A stretch of DNA of 64,000 nt from Velamenicoccus sp964471325 (GCA_964471325.1 CAYYFL010000002.1:62001-126000); one strand, 5' to 3'. Shown: positions 7,603 to 16,786, counted from the stretch's first letter. Program-made: numbers and translations. Notes: a model not told the origin generated them from the letters alone.

Positions 7603-8874
7603 TCAACGAGACCAGATCAACCATACAAACAAATATGCCGCTGCCACGGCCGCCAGCGTAAACGGCAGGCCCATTTTCGCAAACTGTCCAAAACCGACCT
7701 TATAGCCCTCCTTTTTGAGCAGGCCGCAGGCGACGATGTTGGCCGAGGCGCCGATAGGCGTGATATTGCCGCCGAGGCTGGCGCCAATCAAAAGGCCGAA
7801 AAGAAACAGCGAGGGCTGAATGCCGAGCCTAGCCGCCATCGACATGGCTACCGGCAGCATGGCGGCCAAAAATGGCACGTTATCCACGAAAGCGGAAACA
7901 AAAACGGCGACAAAGACCAAAAGCGTATAACCCAAAAAGATATTGGAGCCGACGAGCGAAGAAAGAAATTCCGCTGTCCTGTCGATCCACCCTGTATGTG
8001 TCATGGAGCCCACGAGGATAAAAACGCCGGCCAAAAAAAACGTCGTGTCCCAATCTAAAGCTTTGATCGTCGCACGCACGCCGCCCTTGAAAATAAATTT
8101 CCGCCAGAGGATCGCGACAATGCCTGCGATCATACAAAGGACCCCGGCCATATAAGAAAATCCCCTGTCAAAAAATGACGAAAGCGCCAAAAAGATGACG
8201 AGACCGGTAAGCAAGGCCGTCGGAAACAACGAGAGGACCTTTTCGGTCAACTGGATATGCTCTTTCTGACGCAAGGAACGGAAAAAGGCATAAAGAACAA
8301 AAAACGACACCAAGGCCCCCAGCTCAACGGCGAAAAAGATACTCGGCCGGCCGTGATAGAAGAAAAAGTCCATAAAGGTCATCTTCGCATAGCCGCCCAA
8401 AAGCATGCTGGGCGGATCGCCGATCAATGTCGCCGCCCCCTGCAGATTGCTGGAAATGGCAATGCCAATCATCATCTTGACGGGATTGATCTTGAGTTTC
8501 TTCGCCAGAGATATGGCGATAGGCGCCACGATCAGGACGGTCGCGACATTCTCGACGAAAGCAGAGATGAAACCTGTCATGGCACAGATCAATAAAACAG
8601 CCCAGCAGGTATTCCTGGCTTTGTTGATGATGAGCTCGGCGATATAGGCCGGCATGCGGCTCTCCATAAAAATATCCGCAACGGCCAGCGTCCCCACAAA
8701 GATCCCCATGACGTTCCAATTGATCGCCCGGAAAGCTTCGGAAGGTGCAAGCACACCCGTCGCCACCAGAACAGCCGCTCCCGCCAAAGCCAACGCCGTA
8801 CGCTTGTGTGGCAGAAAAACAAACAAAAGATAGACCACCACAAAAACAGCGATAGAAACCAACGAATGATCCAT
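7603..8874 (-). CDS. ArsB/NhaD-type ion transporter
   Basis: 423 aa with about 11-12 hydrophobic segments. The paired signatures FVENVATVLIVAPIAI near residue 110 and SAFVDNVPFLAAMLPVA near residue 330, with SNLQGAATLIGDPPSMLLGG and GASLGGNITPIGASANIV, mark the ion transporter superfamily that holds arsenite exporter ArsB, NhaD Na+/H+ antiporters and the human P protein. GASLGGNITPIGASANIV is shared by ArsB and this wider group, so arsenite export is not proven. It lies between the RnfD-like gene and the TRASH gene in the copper-efflux operon; export of a metal or metalloid oxyanion is the simplest guess. Confidence 0.85.
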   Translation of the reverse strand: MDHSLVSIAVFVVVYLLFVFLPHKRTALALAGAAVLVATGVLAPSEAFRAINWNVMGIFVGTLAVADIFMESRMPAYIAELIINKARNTCWAVLLICAMTGFISAFVENVATVLIVAPIAISLAKKLKINPVKMMIGIAISSNLQGAATLIGDPPSMLLGGYAKMTFMDFFFYHGRPSIFFAVELGALVSFFVLYAFFRSLRQKEHIQLTEKVLSLFPTALLTGLVIFLALSSFFDRGFSYMAGVLCMIAGIVAILWRKFIFKGGVRATIKALDWDTTFFLAGVFILVGSMTHTGWIDRTAEFLSSLVGSNIFLGYTLLVFVAVFVSAFVDNVPFLAAMLPVAMSMAARLGIQPSLFLFGLLIGASLGGNITPIGASANIVACGLLKKEGYKVGFGQFAKMGLPFTLAAVAAAYLFVWLIWSR

Positions 8875-8883
8875 AAAATACCC

Positions 8884-9615
8884 TTACCTGAACCGGTTCA
8901 ATAAAGGTGAAAAAATATTCATCCCCAACAAGGCCAGTATCTGCGCATCAAAGGGAGTGCGGTTTTGTGTCAGGACAAAAACCAGCAAAGCGACAGCCAT
9001 ACCGAAGACAACCTTGCCTTTGGTCGTGACAGGGGTTGTCTTGGGTTCAATCAGCATGACGAAAATAAAAAAGGCATTTTGATATTGTATTATATCCCAG
9101 AGGGGTGTTTTTTGCAAAAGAGCTTGGACGCCGAACAAGGCAAGATAGGCCGCAAAATAGCCAAAGACGATCCCAGTCTTTCGAATGCGCCAGACAAAAT
9201 AGATCCCAGCCGGAACAAGAATATACCAGGCATCGGCTCCTCTCCACTGCAACGAACCGCCCCAAAATACTGTGGCGGTAAAAATCCCAAAGGCGGCCGG
9301 ATTGAAAAGGTGCTTTCCATGAATGCGCAGGAAGTGCTTGGAGGCCATGGCGAAGAGGCCGGCGGCGGCAAAAACCTGCCACGGATAGATCCCCGAAACG
9401 ACATAGGCGATGATGAGGCCGGATATCGCCGAACTCTCCGTCAGGACAAATCTTTTTTCTCTGAAATAAATAAAGAGGGAATCGGCCGCGAGGGCCGCGA
9501 TAACAGCAACAAGCACAAAAAGCAGAAATGATGTATCCTTGCCGGCCGCCGATAAATAAACAGCCAAGGCAGCCAAAAAAATGATCATCTGCCCCTTGAG
9601 GGAGAGAAATTTCAT
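8884..9615 (-). CDS. RnfD/NqrB-like membrane protein
   Basis: 243 aa from MKFLSLKGQM; the ATG overlaps the cupredoxin stop as ATGA. At least seven hydrophobic segments. The signature HGKHLFNPAAFGIF near residue 120 and FVMLIEPKTTPVTTKGK near residue 185 are the NqrB/RnfD hallmarks; the Thr in EPKTTP is where these proteins carry covalent FMN. It is shorter than full RnfD (about 320-350 aa) and no other Rnf/Nqr subunit is near. Tight coupling with a CuA cupredoxin suggests a small flavin-copper electron-transfer pair in the membrane, which is inference. Confidence 0.85.
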   Translation of the reverse strand: MKFLSLKGQMIIFLAALAVYLSAAGKDTSFLLFVLVAVIAALAADSLFIYFREKRFVLTESSAISGLIIAYVVSGIYPWQVFAAAGLFAMASKHFLRIHGKHLFNPAAFGIFTATVFWGGSLQWRGADAWYILVPAGIYFVWRIRKTGIVFGYFAAYLALFGVQALLQKTPLWDIIQYQNAFFIFVMLIEPKTTPVTTKGKVVFGMAVALLVFVLTQNRTPFDAQILALLGMNIFSPLLNRFR

Positions 9616-10040
9616 TGGACAATCAGGACCGCATGCATATGGGCGTGCCCTGGACCGCAGTAAACGCTGCAATGGGCATGGAACGTGCCTTTTTTATCCG
9701 CAACAAATTCGGCGACCGCAGTCCGGCCGTATACCACAGTGACGTTGACCTTAAAATCCGGTATCGCCAAACCATGATCCACATCGAGGCTCGTGACCAC
9801 CAGCCGCACTTTTTCACCAAACCCGACGACGATAGTGTCCGGCTCGAATTTGTACCTGGATGCCTTGACCTCAACAACCCTGACATTGTCCTCTATAGTT
9901 CCAGAAAAAGGAAGGATCGCTTCCTTCTGTTCGTGAGGAACGGTAGGGCCGGCCCCATGGAGCGATTCGTCCGCCCAAGAAAGAGAGCCGGCCAGAATAA
10001 TGAAAAACAACCCGACTGCAAACCTGTCGATCGCTTTCAT
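9612..10040 (-). CDS. secreted CuA-type cupredoxin (COX2-like)
   Basis: 142 aa with a signal peptide ending near SLSWA. The cupredoxin core runs from VVEVKASRYKFEPDTIVV onward, with VDHGLAIPDF carrying the first His and HCSVYCGPGHAHMHA the rest: CxxxCxxxHxxM is the binuclear CuA site of cytochrome oxidase subunit II and N2O reductase. No oxidase subunit I or NosZ is in the window, and the transmembrane hairpin of true COX2 is missing. It overlaps the RnfD-like gene and follows cusA by 38 bases. Role: periplasmic electron carrier or copper handler. Confidence 0.9.
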   Translation of the reverse strand: MKAIDRFAVGLFFIILAGSLSWADESLHGAGPTVPHEQKEAILPFSGTIEDNVRVVEVKASRYKFEPDTIVVGFGEKVRLVVTSLDVDHGLAIPDFKVNVTVVYGRTAVAEFVADKKGTFHAHCSVYCGPGHAHMHAVLIVQ

Positions 10041-10078
10041 AGGACCATTTCTCCACGCCTCTTTTAGTCAGATCTTTC

Positions 10079-13000
10079 TTATTGATTTTGACGGAGCAGT
10101 TTTAAACGGCGCTCCTCCCGCCATGAATAAAGACATGGCACGATGAACCAAGTCACCATTTCCAAGATCATGCCGCCGATTGAAGGGATGGCCATCGGCT
10201 GCATAATCTCCGAGCCCGTGCCCTTCAGGAACATGACCGGCAAAAGGGCAACGATCGTCGTGATCGTCGTCAAAAAAGCCGGCCGGATGCGGCCCAAGCC
10301 CGCATACACCGTCGCCTCGACAACGTCCTGGCGGGTCCTGATCTTGTCTCTTCTTTCTTTGAAGACATCATCCAGATAGGTAGTCATCAAAACGCCGTCA
10401 TCCACGGCCACGCCGAAAAGCGCGATAAAGCCGACCCAGACCGCGACAGAAAAATTAAAACCTCGAAGTATATTGTAAGCGGCCAACAACCATATCCCGC
10501 CCGCCAGCGTCACGGGGATCGCCGTAAAGATAAAGATGCTCTTTGGGACAGACCGGAAATTCATATAGATGATCATGAAATTGATCAAAAGGCTGATCGG
10601 CAAAAGGATGAATATCCTCTTGGTAGAGCGGACTTGGTTCTCAAACTGGCCTGACCACTGAATAAAATAACTCGGGGGCAGTTTTAACTTCTGAGCAACG
10701 ACTTTTGAGGCCTCCTCGACAAATCCAACCATATCGCGACCCCGAACGTTCATCAGCACATAAGCACGCAGAAGGCCGTTCTCGGAATTGATCATCGCAG
10801 GCCCTGTCACGAAATAAATATCCGCGACCTGCACAATAGGAATCTGGGCGCCGGCGGCCGTCGGAACAAAAATTCTCTTGAGGGCTTCGGGATTATCACG
10901 CAATTCTCTTGCATAACGCACCTGAACGGGATATCTCTCCCTGCCCTCAACGGTCGTTGTGACGTCCTCGCCCCCGATACCCGCCTCTATGACATCCTGC
11001 ACCTCTTTGACAGTGATCCCATAACGGGCAATCTGGTCGCGCTTGATCTTGAACTCAATATAAGGCTTGCCGACAATCTTCTCGGAATATAGGTCCACCG
11101 CACCCGGGACCGTGCGCACAATATCCTCGACCTGCTGGGCGATTTCCTCGATCTTTTTTAAGTCCGGCCCGAAAACCTTGACGCCCACGGATGTCCGGAT
11201 GCCCGTCGCCAACATATCGATACGGTTAATAATAGGCTGGGTCCAGATATTAGAGACACCGGGGATCTGCAGCGCGGCATTCATCTCCTGGATCAGCTTC
11301 TCCTTGGTCATGCCGCGTCGCCACATGGCCTTGGGCTTTAAGGTGATGATCGTCTCGAACATCTCCACCGGCGCCGGATCTGTCGCGGTCTCGGCGCGCC
11401 CAAGCTTTCCGACAACCATCTCAACTTCCGGAAAGGACTTGATGATCTTATCCTGGACCTGCAGCACCCGATACGCCTCGGTCAGGGAAACGGCCGGCCT
11501 CAGGACGGGCATGAACAAAATAGAGCCTTCATCAAAAGGCGGCATGAACTCCCGTCCGATACGCGGCGTGACCGCAAACCAGCCGCTTAGGGCCGCCAGG
11601 ATCAAAATACTGCCTATCCAGGACTTGGCCTTTTTGGGCAGAATAAAAACGAGCGTCCCGATCGCAACGGCCAGAAAAATAAGGAAAGCGATAATATTTT
11701 TCGGAATAACGAATGGAAGCGATCCGATAAACGCTGTCCAGGGTATAAGAAGGAATGTCGTGCGGTGATCCAGGACCCAGCGCAATATTATTTCATACCG
11801 ATTCTGCAACTTCTTGACGAGAGGATTCTCTTCCGGCTCGCGCAGTCTGCCTTTGAGGCCATAAAGACACAAGACTGGCGTCAAGGTAAGCGCGATCACG
11901 ACCGATGCCAGAAGCACGAGGGTCTTGGTCCAGGCCAGAGGATGAAAAAGCTTTCCTTCCTGCGCTTCCAGGGCGAATACGGGGAAAAACGAGACGACCG
12001 TCGTTAAAATCGCCGTCATGACGGCTGAGCCGACCTCGGATGCCGCACTATAGATGACATCCAGTCTGCTCTTTTGGCCCCGCGTGATGGCGTCTTTTTC
12101 CAAAAGGAGATGACGATAAGAGTTCTCGGTCATGATAATGCCCATATCCACGAGGGCACCGATTGCGATCGCAATGCCGGAAAGAGACATGATATTTGAA
12201 TCAATCCCCAAGTAATACATAGCGATAAAAGCGATGAGAACCGAGAAAGGCAACGCCAGACATATGATGATGCCGGCAAAGATATGCGCCAGAAAGGGAA
12301 CAACCACGGCCATCGTAATGATCATTTCAAGGATGAGCGCCTCTTTCAAGGTGCCAATGGTGCGATGGATCAATTGTGTCCGATCATAGAACGGCACGAT
12401 CTTGACGTCCGAAGGCAGGCCTTTTTGTATCTCCTTGATCTTGTCTTTGACGCGGTGGATGGTCTGCATCGCATTTTCGCCATAACGCATGACGACCACG
12501 CCGCCGACGGCCTGCGTCCCTTCCTTATCAAGGGCGCCACGCCTGAATTCCGGTCCCACCTGAACCGTCGCAATATTCTTGATGTAGACAGGGATGCCGT
12601 TCTGTTCCGCGACAACAATCTCTTCGACATCCCGGATGTTTTTGATAAAACCAAGCCCGCGCACGATAAATTCCATGCCGCTCGCCTCGATGACCTTGGC
12701 GCCCACATCAATGTTGGAATCCTTGACGGCCCTCAGGACGTCTTCAAGCTGGATCTTGTAACTGAGCATTTTGTTGGGATCGACATCGATCTGGTACTGC
12801 TTGACGAAACCGCCGACGGTCGCCACCTCGGAGACGCCTTTGACGGCATTGAGCTGATAGCGGATAAACCAGTCCTGCAGGGTCCTGAGCTCGTCGAGGG
12901 AATGCCCCTTGCCCTCGACGGTATACCAGAAAACCTGTCCCAGGCCCGTGGCATCGGGGCCCAACACAGGCATGACGCCGGGAGGCAATTTTGCGGCCGC

Positions 13001-13348
13001 AATATTGAGCCTCTCCAAGACCCGGGAACGGGCCCAGTAGAAATCGACCCTGTCTTCAAAAATAAGATACACTTCAGAAAACCCGAAGGCGGAGGACGCA
13101 CGGATCGTCTTGACGCCAGGCACCCCTTCGAGGGTCACGGACAAGGGGTATGTCACCTGGTCTTCGACGTCCTGGGCGGAACGGCCGGGCCAGTCTGTAT
13201 AGACAACAACTTGTTTTTCGCCGATGTCGGGGATGGCGTCGATGGGAATGCTGGAAAGGGCATAAGCGCCCCAAAAGATAAGGGCGCCATAGATGACAAA
13301 TACAACGAGAGGCGTTTTTAAACAATAGGAAATGATCTTGTTGACCAT
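10079..13348 (-). CDS. cusA: CusA/CzcA heavy-metal RND efflux pump
   Basis: Inner-membrane proton-driven pump of 1089 aa, usual for HME-RND proteins. The N-terminus LPIDAIPDIG-like start (SSIPIDAIPDIGEKQVVVYT) and TDWPGRSAQDVEDQVTYPL are diagnostic. TM4 GALVDMGIIMTEN carries the proton-relay Asp. Met residues at REFMPPFDEG, ILFMPVLRP and NRIDMLATG match places where CusA keeps metal-binding methionines, favouring Cu/Ag over Zn/Co/Cd. Tail: VDDGVLMTTYLDDVF and LPVMFLKGTGSEIMQPMA. Forms a CusCBA complex with the two upstream gene products, under the CsoR-type regulator. Confidence 0.96.
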   Translation of the reverse strand: MVNKIISYCLKTPLVVFVIYGALIFWGAYALSSIPIDAIPDIGEKQVVVYTDWPGRSAQDVEDQVTYPLSVTLEGVPGVKTIRASSAFGFSEVYLIFEDRVDFYWARSRVLERLNIAAAKLPPGVMPVLGPDATGLGQVFWYTVEGKGHSLDELRTLQDWFIRYQLNAVKGVSEVATVGGFVKQYQIDVDPNKMLSYKIQLEDVLRAVKDSNIDVGAKVIEASGMEFIVRGLGFIKNIRDVEEIVVAEQNGIPVYIKNIATVQVGPEFRRGALDKEGTQAVGGVVVMRYGENAMQTIHRVKDKIKEIQKGLPSDVKIVPFYDRTQLIHRTIGTLKEALILEMIITMAVVVPFLAHIFAGIIICLALPFSVLIAFIAMYYLGIDSNIMSLSGIAIAIGALVDMGIIMTENSYRHLLLEKDAITRGQKSRLDVIYSAASEVGSAVMTAILTTVVSFFPVFALEAQEGKLFHPLAWTKTLVLLASVVIALTLTPVLCLYGLKGRLREPEENPLVKKLQNRYEIILRWVLDHRTTFLLIPWTAFIGSLPFVIPKNIIAFLIFLAVAIGTLVFILPKKAKSWIGSILILAALSGWFAVTPRIGREFMPPFDEGSILFMPVLRPAVSLTEAYRVLQVQDKIIKSFPEVEMVVGKLGRAETATDPAPVEMFETIITLKPKAMWRRGMTKEKLIQEMNAALQIPGVSNIWTQPIINRIDMLATGIRTSVGVKVFGPDLKKIEEIAQQVEDIVRTVPGAVDLYSEKIVGKPYIEFKIKRDQIARYGITVKEVQDVIEAGIGGEDVTTTVEGRERYPVQVRYARELRDNPEALKRIFVPTAAGAQIPIVQVADIYFVTGPAMINSENGLLRAYVLMNVRGRDMVGFVEEASKVVAQKLKLPPSYFIQWSGQFENQVRSTKRIFILLPISLLINFMIIYMNFRSVPKSIFIFTAIPVTLAGGIWLLAAYNILRGFNFSVAVWVGFIALFGVAVDDGVLMTTYLDDVFKERRDKIRTRQDVVEATVYAGLGRIRPAFLTTITTIVALLPVMFLKGTGSEIMQPMAIPSIGGMILEMVTWFIVPCLYSWREERRLKLLRQNQ

Positions 13349-13379
13349 ATATCCCTCTGACTAAAGCCTTGGAACTGTT

Positions 13380-14954
13380 TTAATGCCTGTGCTGCGTTGG
13401 AACAGGCGCAGACTCCTGGATCTCTTGATGTTGCTCGGGAGCCCCTTCCGCCGTCATATTCTCTGCTTCGCCTTTGATCTCCTGCGCACCACCCCACAGG
13501 ACCGACATCCCTCCGGTGAGCTGGCTTTGTGAATCGATAAGAAAATTGCCTTTGGTAACAACCTTCTCATCGCCTGTCAATCCACTCAAAACGGGGTAGA
13601 AAATCTGGGACTGACCGTTGACGACAGCTGTGGCCTCAGGACCAACAGTCACTTCTTTGCCAAGAAACGTGCCATTCCCGGCATCCACATAGACGATCTT
13701 ACGCAGCCCCGTATCCAACACCGCATCCCGCGGCAGAGCCAAGACATCCTCGTGGCCGTCGGGACCTTGATACACGCTCCGGATGACGACGTCCGCATAC
13801 ATCTCAGGCTTCAGTTTCTCGGCCGGATTATCAATCTCCAGCCTCACCCTGGCTGTTCGGGTCCTGGGATCGAGAACCGGCGTCACGGATTTGATGACGC
13901 CTTTAAAAACCTCGCCGGGGTATGCCGTCGTCGTGACTTGGGCCGTTTCGCCCGCCTTAACCCAGGACAGATCGTATTCATAAACATCCGCGTAAACCCA
14001 GGCCTTGTCTTCTGGCAAAACCAGGTTCTCCTGGGCAACGCCTTCTTTTTCCAGCTGAGCGATCTCTTCATCACTCATGCCCAGAAGGCGCAGTTTGAAC
14101 CTCGACTTGTCCAAAAGGTCCTGCGCCCGCGCAATCACGTCCGGATCAGGACTCTGGGAGACTTTTTGACGCGTTTCAAAGGCCGTCAGATATTCTTCCT
14201 GGGCCACGGTCAATTCTGGATCGAAGGCGATCCTGCCGACCGTGCGGATCTCTTTTGTAAGCCTGAGCCGTGCCAAAGGTTCAATAACCACGCCGGCCAG
14301 ATTCGTCTGTTCTTTCGTCAGATGCACGCGGCTAACCACAGTTCCTTGCTCAGCGGCAGCCCTTGCCGGCGCCTCCCGATTCTCATAAACAGGGACATAA
14401 TCCATGCCCATTTCATCCTTCATGGGCGTCGGCGACGTCACCTCGGGATGCATGGGATTGCGGTAATAAAGAGGTTTTTGGGACGCTGGCGCCGCCGTTA
14501 TCGTGCCAGGCACGTCTTCTTTCGCGAGCTTCCTGAGGGGTTTCTTGCATATCGGACAGACCTTTATGATCTGGCCTTTTTCAAGAAAAGAATGACCGCC
14601 GCAGATACAGACAGCGTCCGCCTGGCCGAAGTCGCAATGCGGGCAATGGCCCTCTTCCACAATCCCGCAGCCGTAGTAAACGGTCTCATCCTGGGCCGCA
14701 GCCGAGGAAGCCTGTAGAGCCGCAGGCGCCGCCGACCCTTCTTGTGAATAAACAGGGATAAGTGTCATGGAACAGATAGGGCAGCTCCCCGGCTTATCCT
14801 GCCTAACCTGAGGATGCATCCCGCAGGTCCAATAAAAGACTTTCTTTTGCGCAGATGCCTTATGCTCCCCCCTCGCCGTCTTCAACAAAAATACGACAGC
14901 AAAACCCGACAAAAGAATAATCGCCGCCAAAACAATCCACTTTCTATTTTTCAT
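13380..14954 (-). CDS. CusB-type periplasmic adaptor with three metal-binding segments
   Basis: 524 aa membrane-fusion protein joining CusA to the outer-membrane channel. An N-terminal anchor (about residues 6-26) is followed by three Cys/Met/His modules: TCGMHPQVRQDKPGSCPICS (heavy-metal binding domain) near 44, a CxxC-rich ribbon (EGHCPHCDFG, CICGGHSF, VCPICKKPL) near 100-145, and NPMHPEVTSPTPMKDEMGMD near 170. The barrel-sandwich and membrane-proximal domains follow (VHLTKEQTNLAGVVIEPL, WVYADVYEYDLSWVKAGE, TRTARVRLEIDNP), ending in a His/Gln tail. It overlaps the TolC-like gene by 11 bases. Confidence 0.93.
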   Translation of the reverse strand: MKNRKWIVLAAIILLSGFAVVFLLKTARGEHKASAQKKVFYWTCGMHPQVRQDKPGSCPICSMTLIPVYSQEGSAAPAALQASSAAAQDETVYYGCGIVEEGHCPHCDFGQADAVCICGGHSFLEKGQIIKVCPICKKPLRKLAKEDVPGTITAAPASQKPLYYRNPMHPEVTSPTPMKDEMGMDYVPVYENREAPARAAAEQGTVVSRVHLTKEQTNLAGVVIEPLARLRLTKEIRTVGRIAFDPELTVAQEEYLTAFETRQKVSQSPDPDVIARAQDLLDKSRFKLRLLGMSDEEIAQLEKEGVAQENLVLPEDKAWVYADVYEYDLSWVKAGETAQVTTTAYPGEVFKGVIKSVTPVLDPRTRTARVRLEIDNPAEKLKPEMYADVVIRSVYQGPDGHEDVLALPRDAVLDTGLRKIVYVDAGNGTFLGKEVTVGPEATAVVNGQSQIFYPVLSGLTGDEKVVTKGNFLIDSQSQLTGGMSVLWGGAQEIKGEAENMTAEGAPEQHQEIQESAPVPTQHRH

Positions 14955-16215
14955 GTTTCGCGTCCCTCCCTGCCGGTAAAGTCTTGCCTACGGCCTTTTC
15001 CAATTCCGCAAAAGCAATCCCGTAGTCGATCAACGCCTTATAATAATCCAGCTTGAATTCCAGAAGCATGCGGGTGCTGTCGAGGACATTCAAGAAATCG
15101 ACCTGATCCGCTTCATAGCCCGTCAGGGAAGACTTCAAGGTTTGCTCGGCCTGGGGCAGATAAGCATTCTTATAAAGATCAATCAGCTTGCCCGATGCAT
15201 CCAGCTCCGCATATTTTTCTTTGACCTCCAGAAGTACGGCGTTCTCCTCATTCCTATATTCAGCTTCCATCGCCTTGAGCTCGGCCTTCATCTCCTTGAC
15301 ATTGAAATCCTGTTTCTGCCAGAACCAGATGGGCAGTGTGATGCCGACCATGCCCGCCCATTCTTTGAGATGGCTGTCGCGCTCCATTCGTTCGTATCGG
15401 ACCATAAAATCAGGAAGGTATTCCTGCTTAGCTAAGGTGACGGTCTTCCTGGCGCGCTCCACAGCCAGGCGGAAAGCCTTGAGTTCCTGCCGGGATTCTT
15501 TGGCGGCTTTATTCAAATCCGGCAACGAAAGAGCGACCAACGGCTCTTCCTGCAAGGCGATGTTGCCGAGGTCCTGGCTCGGGTCCTGATTAAGGACGAC
15601 ATTGAGCTTGGCCTGGACAACCTGGCGCCTTTGTTCAAGCATAACCAGCTTGTTATCCATCTTGGCGATCTCCACCTGCGCCTTCAGGACATCCTGCTGG
15701 CTGGTCTTGCCCAAAGAATACCTCGACGAAGCGGTTGCGTTCAATTGCTCCAAAAGCAGTTTGTTCTCCCTGACGATCTCTATGGTCTTGTAGATGAACG
15801 ACAGTTCGGCATAAAGGGCCTTGACCTCGGAGATGACCGCGTTCTTTTTCTCCTGGTATTGAGCGTAAGCAATCTGCGACTCTTTGGCCGCGATCTGCCC
15901 CCTCAACAACAATTTCGTAGGAAACGGGAATTCCTGGGAAACGCCGAACGTGCGCATCACGCCGGGGTCGTCCGTCGTCATATTCACCATGCGGGGGATC
16001 ATCCTGTTATATTCAAAATCAAAACGTGGGTCTTCCAGGGCGCTGGCCTGGGGGATCCTGGCTTTCGCGGCTTCATACCGGGCTTCGGCGACGGCCACCC
16101 CGGGATTGTTGTTCAGGGCGGAGCGGATCAGATCATCGAGCGTAACCGTCTCTGCGGCAAAGCCGTTGGCAGCCGCAAACAATCCCAGAAACGAAACAAC
16201 AAGGGCCCTTTTCAT
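14944..16215 (-). CDS. TolC/CusC-family outer-membrane efflux protein
   Basis: 423 aa with a signal peptide ending near GFAAETV. Two outer membrane efflux protein repeats of long helices: LIRSALNNNPGVAVAEARYE to NVVLNQDP and ALSLPDLNKAAKESRQELKA to TGYEADQVDFLNVLDSTRMLLE. The C-terminal motif (YEADQVDFLNVLDS) is typical of the heavy-metal TolC subgroup. No lipobox Cys is seen, unlike CusC. It lies 2 bases after the CsoR-type gene and overlaps the adaptor gene, so it is the first structural gene of the pump operon. Confidence 0.93.
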   Translation of the reverse strand: MKRALVVSFLGLFAAANGFAAETVTLDDLIRSALNNNPGVAVAEARYEAAKARIPQASALEDPRFDFEYNRMIPRMVNMTTDDPGVMRTFGVSQEFPFPTKLLLRGQIAAKESQIAYAQYQEKKNAVISEVKALYAELSFIYKTIEIVRENKLLLEQLNATASSRYSLGKTSQQDVLKAQVEIAKMDNKLVMLEQRRQVVQAKLNVVLNQDPSQDLGNIALQEEPLVALSLPDLNKAAKESRQELKAFRLAVERARKTVTLAKQEYLPDFMVRYERMERDSHLKEWAGMVGITLPIWFWQKQDFNVKEMKAELKAMEAEYRNEENAVLLEVKEKYAELDASGKLIDLYKNAYLPQAEQTLKSSLTGYEADQVDFLNVLDSTRMLLEFKLDYYKALIDYGIAFAELEKAVGKTLPAGRDAKHEK

Positions 16216-16217
16216 GG

Positions 16218-16526
16218 CTATCTCCTGAACTTATTGATCAGCTCCAAAATCTCCTTGATCTTACAAGTCTTGTCCGAACGGGGACCTTCCTTGAATGATT
16301 TGGCCACACAACCCTCCAGATGCTTCTGGAAGATCTGCGTTTCGACGTTCTCGATGGCGCCGACAATGGCATGGAGCTGCGTCAAAATATCGACGCAGTA
16401 GCGCCCTTCTTCGATCATGCGGATGACCCCGCGGATCTGGCCTTCGATGCGTTTGAGGTTATCGAGCTGCGGACGGTGGGACGGCGGAACAGCAGATTCA
16501 ATGCTTCGGACTTTGGCTTTGGTCAT
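16218..16526 (-). CDS. csoR: CsoR/RcnR-family copper-sensing repressor
   Basis: 102-aa all-helical DUF156 repressor. RPQLDNLKRIEGQIRGVIRMI is the family start; ligands are Cys in EEGRYCVDILTQL, His and Cys in FQKHLEGCVAKS, the C-H-C pattern of copper-type CsoR. It heads the tolC-cusB-cusA operon, and an inverted-repeat operator covers the start codon upstream region and the -10 box, so it should shut its own operon until Cu(I) binds. Metal choice is inferred from the ligands and the CusA partner. Confidence 0.94.
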   Translation of the reverse strand: MTKAKVRSIESAVPPSHRPQLDNLKRIEGQIRGVIRMIEEGRYCVDILTQLHAIVGAIENVETQIFQKHLEGCVAKSFKEGPRSDKTCKIKEILELINKFRR

Positions 16527-16575
16527 ATATACCCCCTACAGGTATAGAGTATATACCTCCCTGTCAGTCTGTCAA
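16527..16575 (-). promoter_or_regulatory. promoter and CsoR-type operator of the copper operon
   Basis: Minus strand: TTGACA (16570-16575), 16-base spacer, TATACT (16548-16553). The operator-like ATACCCCCTACAGGTAT (plus strand, 16529-16545) is a G/C-tract pseudo-palindrome as in CsoR sites, and GGTATA/TATACC (16541-16557) makes a second overlapping inverted repeat across the -10 box. The operator touches the csoR start codon, leaving almost no leader. Confidence 0.75.
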
Positions 16576-16585
16576 ACCTTTTCTC

Positions 16586-16786
16586 CTAAAACCGCGCGAG
16601 GCAGTCTTTGGCGGCCTTGCACCAGTAGATGCAGGAATCTTTTTCTGCATAGATGACGTCCTTCTTGCATGACGGACATTTACGCTTCGGCTCGTCGGAA
16701 AAAAATTCGACCTCCGTGCCGCAGGAGGGACACTTGATATACCTGACCTTGACGTCTTTCTCCCTGCCGGGACATTGAGTAAACAT
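16586..16786 (-). CDS. small double zinc-ribbon protein
   Basis: 66 aa. Two CxxC knuckles (YIKCPSCGTEV and KRKCPSCKKDV) form a zinc ribbon, followed by a third motif DSCIYWCKAAKDCLARF with three Cys, which I have seen in small proteins near redox gene sets but cannot assign a function. It lies between the PP-loop gene (65 bases upstream) and the copper-operon promoter. The SCIxWCKxAxxC tail may bind a separate metal. Confidence 0.75.
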   Translation of the reverse strand: MFTQCPGREKDVKVRYIKCPSCGTEVEFFSDEPKRKCPSCKKDVIYAEKDSCIYWCKAAKDCLARF

